Source: Bosea vaviloviae (GTDB lineage: Bacteria > Pseudomonadota > Alphaproteobacteria > Rhizobiales > Beijerinckiaceae). From it: a DNA stretch of 64,000 nt. The notes below the pieces were generated by a model. The model ran no database searches. It was given only the letters and a program-made list of their open reading frames with translations, and was not told where the DNA came from. Location: NCBI RefSeq assembly GCF_001741865.1, contig NZ_CP017147.1:2657001-2721000 (forward strand). The letters are read 5' to 3'. Position 1 is the stretch's first letter. Each line of letters opens with the position of its first letter. Both the position numbers and the translations under genes were made by a program. Positions 48,788 to 56,744 of the stretch are shown piece after piece.

Positions 48788-48815
48788 CGGCATATGTCAT
48801 TATTGACATATGCCG
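48788..48815. promoter_or_regulatory. Perfect inverted repeat over the toxin start codon
   Basis: CGGCATATGTCA and TGACATATGCCG are 12-bp arms around TTAT. The right arm contains the ATG of the toxin gene (48810). The position suits an operator where the winged-helix partner represses the pair, as in autoregulated toxin-antitoxin systems. Confidence 0.7.
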
Positions 48816-49097
48816 GCGACGCTGTTGATCGATGAAAAGATCGTATTGCCGGATGGTTGCATCGAGCAGATCAGGGTTTGGCTGTTGCCACAGGCCAATC
48901 CCGAACGTCCGCACCGGCTGAAGTACTCGCTATTCTACGGCCGGCCGGGAGAGCGCATCATCGGCTACGATAACGAATGGGGCAAAGGCGACCATCGCCA
49001 TTATCGTGGTGTCGAGGAGGCCTATGTCTTCAAGACGCTCGAGGCTTTGCTGATCGACTTCCAGGCGGATGTCGCGGCGGAAAGGAAGCGGCCATGA
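48810..49097 (+). CDS. TumE-type toxin (DUF6516)
   Basis: The 95-residue protein has the DUF6516/TumE pattern: PDGCIEQIRVWLLP, HRLKYSLFYG, RIIGYDNEWGKGDHRHYRG and a C-terminal helix ALLIDFQADVAAE. TumE proteins are annotated as toxins paired with a winged-helix antitoxin. The activity has not been inferred here beyond the family. The stop overlaps the next start by four bases, and the ATG lies inside an inverted repeat. Confidence 0.78.
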   Translation: MPATLLIDEKIVLPDGCIEQIRVWLLPQANPERPHRLKYSLFYGRPGERIIGYDNEWGKGDHRHYRGVEEAYVFKTLEALLIDFQADVAAERKRP

Positions 49098-49453
49098 GTG
49101 AATTCAAGATCCGCGTCGAGAGCACCGACGATTTCTTCGTGCGTGCGAGGCGCGCGGCAAAGCGCATCGATTCCGGCGACTATGGCGTGCAGGAGTTCGG
49201 GCTTAGTTTTGTAACGCCGCAGCTCTTGTTCGAATTGCTGAACGCCAATCGTTGGCAATTGCTCTCAGTGCTGCGGGGACATGGCCCTTGGTCGATCCGA
49301 GCGCTCGCCGGTGCGTTGGGCCGCGACTACAAGGCGGTTCACACCGACGCAACGAAGCTTATCGAAGCGGGTCTCATCGAACGCGACGAGAAGGGGTTGA
49401 TCAGCGTGCCCTGGACGAAAATCACCGCTGAACTCGGCGAGGAGGCCGCCTGA
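49094..49453 (+). CDS. Winged-helix antitoxin, TumA/HVO_A0114-like
   Basis: The 119-residue protein has a C-terminal MarR-like winged helix (LLSVLRGHGPWSIRALAGAL, VHTDATKLIEAGLIERDEKG). The N-terminus (FKIRVESTDDFFVRARRAAK) likely contacts the toxin. Paired with the DUF6516 gene by an ATGA overlap and AAGGAAG five bases upstream, it should neutralise the toxin and bind the inverted repeat at 48788. Confidence 0.78.
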   Translation: MSEFKIRVESTDDFFVRARRAAKRIDSGDYGVQEFGLSFVTPQLLFELLNANRWQLLSVLRGHGPWSIRALAGALGRDYKAVHTDATKLIEAGLIERDEKGLISVPWTKITAELGEEAA

Positions 49454-49462
49454 TACGCCGCC

Positions 49463-49699
49463 TCAGAACGCCTTGAACGTGATGATCGTGTGCGTGTCGG
49501 AGATTTCGGGGATCGACTGCACTTTCTGGGCGATGAAATGGCCGATATCGACATCGGCGGCGACATGGAACTTCGCCAGGATGTCGTAATTGCCCGCGGT
49601 CGAGTAGATCTCCGAGGCGATCTCGCGGTCGGCGAGCTCGCTGGCGACCGCATAGGTCTTGCCGAGCTTGCATTTGATCTCGACGAAGAAGGTCTGCAT
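49463..49699 (-). CDS. Stand-alone Lrp/AsnC ligand-binding domain protein
   Basis: The 78-residue protein is only the effector (RAM) domain of Lrp/AsnC regulators: FVEIKCKLGKTYAVA, ISDTHTIITFKAF at the end, with no helix-turn-helix. Such small proteins form rings and may bind amino acids or modulate full-length Lrp proteins, one of which is encoded at 61358. It converges with the antitoxin gene, nine bp apart. Confidence 0.88.
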   Translation of the reverse strand: MQTFFVEIKCKLGKTYAVASELADREIASEIYSTAGNYDILAKFHVAADVDIGHFIAQKVQSIPEISDTHTIITFKAF

Positions 49700-49723
49700 C
49701 GCGCGCTCCGAAACGTGACAGAT

Positions 49724-49756
49724 TCTCTGGATAGAACGTCTTCTCTGGATAGAACT
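49724..49756. repeat. 15-bp direct repeat upstream of the Lrp-domain gene
   Basis: TTCTCTGGATAGAAC occurs at 49724-49738 and 49742-49756. It lies about 25-57 bases before the start of the minus-strand gene, a usual place for a binding site, but it may equally be a slippage product. Confidence 0.8.
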
Positions 49757-49771
49757 TGGCGCGCGCCGAAA

Positions 49772-50611
49772 TCAAGCGCCAGCGAGTTCGGCGAGCCGGC
49801 GGCTCATCGCGCTTGCGGGGTCAGTGAGGTCGGCGAGCACCGTGAAATGGTTGGCACCGAGGATCTCGCCATAGCGGGTCTGCACGCCCTCGATGCCCCA
49901 GACATCGACGATGCGGCGGCTCTGCTTGAGATATTCCTCGCTCTCGGCCCCACCGACGACCGCATCCATCAGGAGCGGTGACGGCGCCGGCCAGAACAGC
50001 GGGCTTTCGCGCTCGGCGGCTTCCATGGTGAGGTTCAGGGCGCCGTTGATGCTGGTCTCGGTCAGCGGTTTCAGATTGTAGAGGCCGGAGATGCCATAGG
50101 CCGCCGGCACGAGCTTCTCGGGCAGCTCGGCATCGACATTCTTCCAGTCGGTCGCGAGCAGGCAGGCTGAGAGATGTCCCCCGGCGGAATGGCCGGCCGC
50201 AACGATCGGCAGGTTGAAACGCCGCCACAGCGCGGCTGCTGCCTGCTGCATCTCCCAGACGATGTGGCCGAGCTCGACCTGCGGACAGAGATCGTAGCCC
50301 GCGACGGCGACGGGCACGCCGAGCTGGTTCAGCCCACGCGCCATATGCGAGAAGAAGCTCGGATCGAGCGCCTGCCAGTAGCCGCCATGGATGAACATGA
50401 CGATGGCCTCGCCGCGGACGGCCTGGGGCTTGAACAGATCGTAATACTGGCGCGCGCTTTCGCCATAGGACACGCCGAGTTCGCAGACGGCCCCCTCACG
50501 ATAGGCCGCCGCGTCGCTGGCCCAGCCGGCGATGATGCCGGGATGCTCGGGCACGCGGGCGCGGTTGTTGTATTCGGTCTCGTAGTCCGGCGAGGTTGCG
50601 GTCTCTGACAT
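49772..50611 (-). CDS. Alpha/beta hydrolase, kynurenine formamidase-like
   Basis: The 279-residue hydrolase has the oxyanion motif FIHGGYWQ, the nucleophile elbow AGHSAGGHL and a late His in GANHFTVL. The HGGYW form with the start YNNRARVPEH resembles arylformamidase (kynurenine formamidase) and related esterases. ATG 50611 (MSETATS) is chosen; the frame reads on upstream without family similarity. It is divergent from the asparaginase gene. Confidence 0.82.
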   Translation of the reverse strand: MSETATSPDYETEYNNRARVPEHPGIIAGWASDAAAYREGAVCELGVSYGESARQYYDLFKPQAVRGEAIVMFIHGGYWQALDPSFFSHMARGLNQLGVPVAVAGYDLCPQVELGHIVWEMQQAAAALWRRFNLPIVAAGHSAGGHLSACLLATDWKNVDAELPEKLVPAAYGISGLYNLKPLTETSINGALNLTMEAAERESPLFWPAPSPLLMDAVVGGAESEEYLKQSRRIVDVWGIEGVQTRYGEILGANHFTVLADLTDPASAMSRRLAELAGA

Positions 50612-50762
50612 CAGCGGCTCGAAGGCTTCCCGGTTCCTGATCGCAGCCCGGATTGGCGCGGGCGAGCGCCGCTTCCATCGCAGGCCGTGCCAGTCTGCGC
50701 CATCGCTTTTGACAGGTCGAGCGCCAAACGCCACAAGGCCACGCGCCGGCCGCATGATCTGA

Positions 50763-50822
50763 TCGGATAATGGACTGCCGGACAATGACTGGTCGGATAA
50801 TAGCCTGTCGGATATCGGAGCC
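50763..50822. repeat. 15-bp tandem repeat in the asparaginase leader
   Basis: Units TCGGATAATGGACTG, CCGGACAATGACTGG, TCGGATAATAGCCTG and TCGGATATCGGAGCC run up to the ribosome site (GGAG, 50817-50820). Unit length and copy number equal those of the array at 26801, although the sequences are unrelated. Confidence 0.75.
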
Positions 50823-50826
50823 TGCC

Positions 50827-51825
50827 ATGGAAAATCCCGTTCTCGCCGAGGTCACCCGCGGAAACACCGTCGAGTCGCGCCATCGCGGTTCGGTGCTCGT
50901 GGTCGATGCCGATGGCGGCGTGGTCTTCTCGTCCGGCGATGTCGAGCGGCCGGTGTTTCCGCGCTCGGCCGTCAAGGCGATCCAGGCACTGCCCCTGTTC
51001 GAGAGCGGCGCTGCCGACCGTTACGGCCTGACGGAAGCCGAGATCGCGCTCGCCGTCGCCTCCCATTCCGGTGAGCCGCTCCATGCCGAGACCTCGCTCG
51101 CCATGCTTGGGAAAGCCGGGCGCGATGCCGGCTGCCTGGAATGCGGCGCGCATTGGCCGATGAATGAGGCCGCCGCCCGCGCCATCGCCAGGGCCGGCGC
51201 TGAGCCGAGCGCCTTGAACAACAACTGCTCGGGCAAGCATGCCGGCTTCGTTTGCCTCGCCTGCGGCCTGGACGAGGATCCGGCCGGCTATGTAGGGGCG
51301 GGCCATGCCGTGCAGCAGGCGGTGCGCGGAGCGCTGGAAGGCGTCACTGGCGCGGCGCATACAAGCGATCTGATGGGCACGGATGGCTGCTCGATCCCCT
51401 CCTATGCCGTGCCGCTGAAGGCGCTGGCGCTCGGCTTCGCCCGTCTCGGAACCGGCCATGGTCTTGGCCCGGAGCGCGCCAAGGCGGCGGCCCGCATCCG
51501 CAAGGCGGTGGCGGCCCATCCCTTCATGGTGGCGGGAACCGGGCGTTTCGATACCCGCGCGATGGAGCAGTTGCGCGAGCGCGCCTTCATCAAGACAGGG
51601 GCGGAAGGCGTCTATTGCGGCGCGCTGCCGGAACTCGGCTACGGCATCGCGCTGAAATGCGACGATGGCGCGGGACGGGCGGCCGAGGTCGTGATGGCGG
51701 CGCTGATCGCGCGCTTCCTGCCCCTGAACGAGGCGCAGGCGACAGCCTTCGCGCCGCTGCGCGAGAGCGTGCTGAAGAACTGGAACGGCATCGAGGTCGG
51801 GCGGGTGAGGGCGGCCGGCCTCTGA
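50827..51825 (+). CDS. L-asparaginase, Rhizobium etli ReAV type
   Basis: The 332-residue protein belongs to the structural class of R. etli asparaginase V, unrelated to EcAII. It has S47-A-V-K50 (an SxxK pair), the metal-site residues C134, K137 and C188 in NNNCSGKHAGF and TDGCSIPSYA, and a likely second Ser-Lys pair (S79 or S81, and K256). These match ReAV S48/K51, C135/K138/C189 and S80/K263 with a small offset. It hydrolyses asparagine in the cytoplasm. ATG 50827 has GGAG six bases upstream. Confidence 0.9.
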   Translation: MENPVLAEVTRGNTVESRHRGSVLVVDADGGVVFSSGDVERPVFPRSAVKAIQALPLFESGAADRYGLTEAEIALAVASHSGEPLHAETSLAMLGKAGRDAGCLECGAHWPMNEAAARAIARAGAEPSALNNNCSGKHAGFVCLACGLDEDPAGYVGAGHAVQQAVRGALEGVTGAAHTSDLMGTDGCSIPSYAVPLKALALGFARLGTGHGLGPERAKAAARIRKAVAAHPFMVAGTGRFDTRAMEQLRERAFIKTGAEGVYCGALPELGYGIALKCDDGAGRAAEVVMAALIARFLPLNEAQATAFAPLRESVLKNWNGIEVGRVRAAGL

Positions 51826-51912
51826 GGAGCCGCGAAGCGGTGTCTCGAAGGATGAGGGCTCGAAATGAACCGAGCGGTATCGAGGATATCCGATCGCTCG
51901 CCGTCACCCGCG

Positions 51913-52017
51913 CCGTCATCCTGGACAAGCCGCGTAAGCGGCGCAGCTCCGGGATCCATCGTAGAGTTCGGCAGTGCCTATGATGGATCTCGCATCTCCC
52001 GCTGCAGCACGGCATGA
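51913..52017. repeat. Family C repeat, degenerate right arm
   Basis: The left part CGTCATCCTGGACAAGCCGC and GGGATCCATCGTAGAG matches the copy at 63318 closely, while the right arm is decayed. The 383-bp gap 51826-52208 holds this copy, a family B copy and a family E copy, and no gene. Confidence 0.75.
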
Positions 52018-52051
52018 GAGCGCGCTGAAGCGGGAGAATCAGAAACCCTGT

Positions 52052-52170
52052 CGTCATTGCGAGCACCCGGGTCTTGCCTTCGGCAAGCCCGAGTACAGGC
52101 TCCGCGAAGCAATCCAGGGGCGGCAGAACTCTACGCCCCCCTGGATTGCTTCGCTGCTCTCGCAACGACG
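52052..52170. repeat. Family B repeat, long variant
   Basis: CGTCATTGCGAGCACCCGGG, then CTTGCCTTCGGCAAG and TACAGGCTCCGCGAAG, then GCAATCCAGGGG, ending CGCAACGACG. The variant matches the one inside xdhA almost base for base on its left side. Confidence 0.88.
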
Positions 52171-52199
52171 GTGTGGTACAGGCTAAATCACCCCCGAGG

Positions 52200-52235
52200 G
52201 CATTGCCCATGCGAAAAACCGGTACCCACTTTTTC
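52200..52235. repeat. Family E palindrome overlapping the SulP start
   Basis: ATGCGAAAAACCGGTACCCA and the closing TTTTTCGCAT match the copy at 59765. ATG 52209 is the first base of the left arm and the only plausible in-frame start of the transporter. Confidence 0.85.
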
Positions 52236-53880
52236 GCATCCTCCTCTCATGGGCTCGGCCGCGACATCGTCGCCGGGCTGACGCTGGCGGCGATCACCAT
52301 TCCCGAGCAGATGGCGACCGCGCGTCTCGGCGGCTTCGAGCCGCAGATCGGCTTCTTCGCTTTCGTCGCGGCAACGCTGGGCTTCGCCGTCTTCGGCGCC
52401 AGCCGCGTCCTCACCGTCGGGGCGGATTCGACGATCACGCCGATCTTCGCCGGGGGGCTCGCCATACTCGCCGCCAGCGGCGGCAATCTGAGCCAGACCG
52501 CGCCGACGCTGGCTGTCCTGGTCGGCGTGCTGCTTCTGCTCGGTGGCGTGTTCAGGCTCGGCTGGATCGCGGATCTGCTGTCGACGCCCGTCATCACCGG
52601 TTTCCTGGCCGGCGTGTCGATCCATATCCTGGTGTCGCAGCTGCCGAGCCTGTTCGGCCTTCCCGGCGGCAGCCACAAGCTCGTCTCGCAGGTCCAGGAG
52701 ATCTATGCGCACAGGGGCGCGATCAACCCCTGGTCGACGGCGATCGGCCTGTCCGTGCTGGCGATCATGCTGGTCTGCGAGCGCGTCGCGGCGCGGTTGC
52801 CGGGCGCCTTGATCGCGCTCGGGCTGGCGACGATGGCGGTGATGCTGTTCGGGCTCGAGGCGCGTGGCGTCGCGGTCCTCGGCGTCCTGCCCGAGGGTTT
52901 GCCGCCGCGCTTCAGCCCGGATCTGGGCTGGGAGGATTTCCGGCAACTCCTGCCGCTGGCGCTGATCGTCAGCCTGGTCATCATGATGCAGACGGCGACC
53001 GTCAGCCGGTCCTTCCGGGCTCCGGATGGGGCGGAGGCCGATGTCGGCCGCGACTTCCTCGGCCTGGGAGCCGCCAATCTGCTCGCCGGGCTGGCGGGCG
53101 CCTTTCCCGTCAATGCGAGCCCGCCGCGTACCGCGGTCGTGGTCGAAAGCGGCGGCGGCAGCCAGCTTGGCGCGCTGACGGCTGCGGCCTTGGTACTGGC
53201 CTTGGCGCTGGCGGGAGGTTCCCTGCTCGCCCATGTGCCGGAGGCGGCGCTGGCTGGCGTCCTGCTCTTCGTCGCCCAGCGGATCTTTCGGCTCGGCACG
53301 ATCCTGACCATAGCGCGGCAGGCGCCGGCCGAATTCGCCCTGATCCTGTTCACCGCGCTTGCGATCATCCTTTTGCCGATCGAGACCGGCGTCGCCATCG
53401 GCGTGACTGTCGTTGATCCACGGCGTCTGGATGACGACGCGCAGCCAGCCGATCGCGTTCAACAAGATCGCGGGGACGACGATCTGGTGGCCGCCGGGCG
53501 AGGGCGGCGAGATCGAGCCGGTGCCCGATGTGCTCGTCGTCGCCTTCCAGGCGCCGCTGCTTTTCGCCAATGCGCAAAGCTTCCAGCACGGCATGCTGGA
53601 CCTGCTCGAGCGCCAGCGCCCGGCGCTCCTCGTCCTCGAGGCGGGCGGCATCGCCGCGATCGACTACACCGCCGCCCAGTCTCTCCTGGCCGTGGCCGGT
53701 GTTTGTCGCGACCGGGGCATCGCCTTTGCGATCGCCCGCGTCGAATCGGTGCGTGCGCGCCGGGCCCTGCAGCAATTCGGCGTCGTCGCCGCGATCGGCC
53801 AGGACCATCTCTTCCACAGCGTCGACGAGGCCGTCGGCGCGCTGCGACCCGGCGCTCGAAAGGGCGCGGCTGGCGCCTGA
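52209..53880 (+). pseudogene. SulP-family anion transporter with frameshift before the STAS domain
   Basis: The first frame (52209 to about 53408) encodes the SulP membrane domain from GRDIVAGLTLAAITIPEQMA to LIETGVAIGVT-like sequence. Family logic then expects a continuation into IHGVWMTTRSQPIAFN, which is present but in another frame from 53413. That frame continues to a full STAS domain (LVVAFQAPLLFANAQSF, VLEAGGIAAIDYTAAQSL) ending at 53880. A two-base loss within GACTGTCG near 53408 explains the shift. A sequencing error would also explain it. Residues 1-12 are encoded by a family E repeat. Confidence 0.85.
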
Positions 53881-53944
53881 TGATTTCGGCTGGAACCGCG
53901 GCGTCATTCCGGGGCAGGCCGAAGGCCTGAGCCCGGAGCCTCCC

Positions 53945-54037
53945 CGTCATGGTCGGCCTTGTGCCGACCATCCACGTCTTCGCTGGTCGAGGCTTGTGGT
54001 CAAGACGTGGTTGCTCGCCACAAGGGCGAGCATGACG
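53945..54037. repeat. Family D palindromic repeat
   Basis: CGTCATGGTCGGCCTTGTG and CACAAGGGCGAGCATGACG bound the element, with CCACGTCTT and AAGACGTGG as an inner pair. It fills most of the gap before the TIGR03808-like gene. Confidence 0.85.
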
Positions 54038-54075
54038 AGCTGGAGGAGCGCCGTGTCGATGGCAGCCGCCTCGCC

Positions 54076-55455
54076 TCAGCCGACCGCGTTGTTCTCCACC
54101 TTGACGCCGGCGGCTCTCGCATCGGCCGTCTTCGTCAGGTCGCCCGTTACGGCCCGGCCGTATTCGGTCCCAACCACCGCGCCGTTCCTCGCCTCGGCGA
54201 TGGTGTTGTTGGCGATCAGCGCGTTGCGCTCCTTCGGCACCAGCGAGACCGAGATGCCGATGCCGGTCTTGCGCACCATGTTGCCGGTCGCGACGAGGTT
54301 GCGCATGCCCCAGGACCAGCCGAGCGAGATGCCGATATCGCTGGCATTCTCGATGACGTTGCCGGTTACCGCCGTTTCCGCCTCGACATGAATGCCGGCG
54401 CCGCCGATGAGCTCCTTGCCCTTCGGCGCAAAACCCTTCTGGGCGTTGCGGATGATGTTGTTGGCGACGACGCTGAGCCTGCCGCCATGGTCGAGATTGG
54501 TGACGTTGATCCCCTGCGCGCAATCCTCGACGAGGTTGCCCGTGATGAGCGCACCTTCGAAGGCGAATTCGCAATAGAGCCCGACTTCGCCGCAGCGGCG
54601 GCCCTGATTGCCGATGATCTGCACGCCCGAGCCGGAATTGTTGCGGATGAAGGTCAGCGCGCAATCGCGCAGGCTGTTGCCATCGATGATGACGCCACCG
54701 GCCTTGAACAGGCTGATGCCGTTGCCGTTGGGGCCGTCGCCGCCGGCATCCGAGCGGATGCGGTTGAGGCGGTTGCCGCGAATGATCGACTGGTCGTCGC
54801 CGGGCTGGCTGCGCCAGAGCTGGATGCCGTTATTGCCGCAATCCTCGATCTGGTTCTGCTCGATCGAGAGCCCGCGCGAATCCAGCGAGAACAGGGCGGT
54901 TTCCCGCATGTTACGGAAGCGGTTTCCCAGGATGCGGCCGCCCGTGCGGTTCAGGCTCAGGCCGATCGAGCCGGCATTGGTGAATTCGCAATCCTGCAGG
55001 CCGAAATCCAGCAGCTCGTCCACGCTCAGCAGGCCGCTTCGCTGGGCGATGCGGATATCCAGCCCGTCGAGCCCGATGCCGACGAGTGCGGCGCGTTTGA
55101 TCCCGCGCGCCAGCAGAATGGGGCCGGTTTGGGCGGCCATGAACTGCGTCGCGCCAGTGACGCCGATGAGCCGGGCACCCTCGGGCAGGGTCACATTGGC
55201 GATGCGGTATCGGCCCGGCGCGACGATCAGGGGCGCATCGCGCTTAGCCGCCTCGATCAGGGCGTTCTGCAGCACGCGCGACTGGTCGTCCGGGGAGCCT
55301 GCGCGCAGGCCGAACTGCGCGGCCTCCAGACCGAACTGCCCGAGAGGAGAGGGGCTCGCCGCGCGCTTGGGCGCCTGCGCCAATACGCCGGGCGCATGAG
55401 CCATGCCTGTGCCAAAAAGCGCCGCAGCCAGCAGGGAACGCCGGGATAAAGCCAT
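54076..55455 (-). CDS. Twin-arginine-exported right-handed beta-helix protein (TIGR03808-like)
   Basis: The 459-residue protein starts MALSRRSLLAAALFGTGMAHA, a twin-arginine leader. The rest is a parallel beta-helix with many Asn/Gly repeats (GNRFRNM, NQIEDCGNNGIQL, NLVEDCAQGINV). This is the layout of TIGR03808, an exported family of unknown function in Hyphomicrobiales; similarity to polysaccharide lyases is structural only. GGAGG lies six bases before ATG 55455. Confidence 0.88.
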   Translation of the reverse strand: MALSRRSLLAAALFGTGMAHAPGVLAQAPKRAASPSPLGQFGLEAAQFGLRAGSPDDQSRVLQNALIEAAKRDAPLIVAPGRYRIANVTLPEGARLIGVTGATQFMAAQTGPILLARGIKRAALVGIGLDGLDIRIAQRSGLLSVDELLDFGLQDCEFTNAGSIGLSLNRTGGRILGNRFRNMRETALFSLDSRGLSIEQNQIEDCGNNGIQLWRSQPGDDQSIIRGNRLNRIRSDAGGDGPNGNGISLFKAGGVIIDGNSLRDCALTFIRNNSGSGVQIIGNQGRRCGEVGLYCEFAFEGALITGNLVEDCAQGINVTNLDHGGRLSVVANNIIRNAQKGFAPKGKELIGGAGIHVEAETAVTGNVIENASDIGISLGWSWGMRNLVATGNMVRKTGIGISVSLVPKERNALIANNTIAEARNGAVVGTEYGRAVTGDLTKTADARAAGVKVENNAVG

Positions 55456-55547
55456 CGAAGCCTCCGTGAGCGCCGGGTGCTTCAAGCAGCGTGCCGTGGT
55501 CGCTGTGCCGCTTTGAGATGCTTAGAACGTTTTCCACACGGCTTGAT

Positions 55548-55632
55548 CGTCATTGCGAGGAGCGCAGCGACGAAGCAATCCAGGGGGACTGAGCCCTGTC
55601 CTCTGGATTGCTTCGCTGCGCTCGCAATGACG
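55548..55632. repeat. Family B palindromic repeat
   Basis: CGTCATTGCGAGGAGCGCAG and CTGCGCTCGCAATGACG bound an 85-bp copy between the divergently placed neighbours at 54076 and 55656. Confidence 0.9.
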
Positions 55633-55655
55633 GGACAACTTGAATGGAAAATGCG

Positions 55656-56636
55656 CTAGAGCCCGAGCGCTTGGGCGATCTCTTCGGCCGCGAGCGTCGG
55701 CGCGAGCCGGCCCCCTGCCACCGCCGCCTCCAGCTCGGGCGTGCGCGCCTTCAAGGCGGGGTCATGGCGCAGTTTTGCCTGCAGCCTGTCCTGCACCATC
55801 GCCCACATCCATTTCACGTCTTGCCGGCGGCGCTTCTCGGCGATCAGCCCTTTCGCCTCGTAACGGGCGCGATGCGCCTCGACCTTGCTCCAGAGCGCTT
55901 CGAGCCCGTCGCCGGTCAGGCCGGAGATGGTGATGACGGGCGGCGACCAGAGCGCAGAGGCGGGGGCGAGGATATGCAGCGCCGCCTGATACTGCGCGGC
56001 GGCCGCCCGCGCCGCCGTCGCGCCCGCACCATCGGCCTTGTTGACCGCGATCATGTCGGCGAGCTCGATGATGCCTTTCTTGATGCCCTGCAATTCGTCG
56101 CCGGCATTGGGCAGCATCAGCACCAGGAAGAAATCGGTGAGATCGGCGACCGCCGTCTCCGACTGCCCGACGCCGACGGTCTCGACCAGGATGACGTCGA
56201 AGCCGGCCGCCTCGCAGAGCAGCATGGTCTCGCGCGTCTTGGCTGCGACGCCCCCGAGCGTGCCGGAAGACGGGGAGGGGCGGATATAGGCGCGTGGGTC
56301 GACCGCAAGCCGCGCCATGCGGGTCTTGTCGCCGAGGATAGAGCCGCCAGTGCGGGTCGAAGACGGATCGACCGCCAGCACCGCGACCTTGTGGCCCTTG
56401 CTGGTGAGGAAACTGCCGAGCGCGTCAATCATGGTCGATTTGCCGACGCCCGGCACGCCGGTGATGCCGACGCGGATCGTTCCGCCCGCTTTGGGCAGGA
56501 GTTGCTGGATCAGCGCCTGCGCCTGCTGCCGGTGATCGGCCCGGCGCGATTCCACCAAGGTGATGGCGCGCGCCAGCGCCGCCCGCTCGCCGGCGAGGAT
56601 CGCGTCACCAAGAGCGGAGGCGGAAACGTCGTTCAT
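55656..56636 (-). CDS. meaB: Methylmalonyl-CoA mutase-associated GTPase MeaB
   Basis: The 326-residue GTPase has the P-loop [14 protein letters not shown], switch segment [27 protein letters not shown] and the NKADG base-recognition motif. It protects and reloads methylmalonyl-CoA mutase with adenosylcobalamin. The mutase gene is not in the window. Length is normal. Confidence 0.95.
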   Translation of the reverse strand: MNDVSASALGDAILAGERAALARAITLVESRRADHRQQAQALIQQLLPKAGGTIRVGITGVPGVGKSTMIDALGSFLTSKGHKVAVLAVDPSSTRTGGSILGDKTRMARLAVDPRAYIRPSPSSGTLGGVAAKTRETMLLCEAAGFDVILVETVGVGQSETAVADLTDFFLVLMLPNAGDELQGIKKGIIELADMIAVNKADGAGATAARAAAAQYQAALHILAPASALWSPPVITISGLTGDGLEALWSKVEAHRARYEAKGLIAEKRRRQDVKWMWAMVQDRLQAKLRHDPALKARTPELEAAVAGGRLAPTLAAEEIAQALGL

Positions 56637-56744
56637 GGCGCTGAGCTAACAAGGCTTGGGCATGTGCGGCAAGGCGTCGATCCCGTCGTCACTGTGTCAT
56701 GGATACCTCTTGATCATCGGCCGCTTCGGTGAGAGCACTTCGAC

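Noticed and set aside
53413..53880. Independent STAS-domain gene starting at TTG 53413
   Set aside because: There is no ribosome site, and the sequence continues the SulP protein exactly; a frameshift is simpler.
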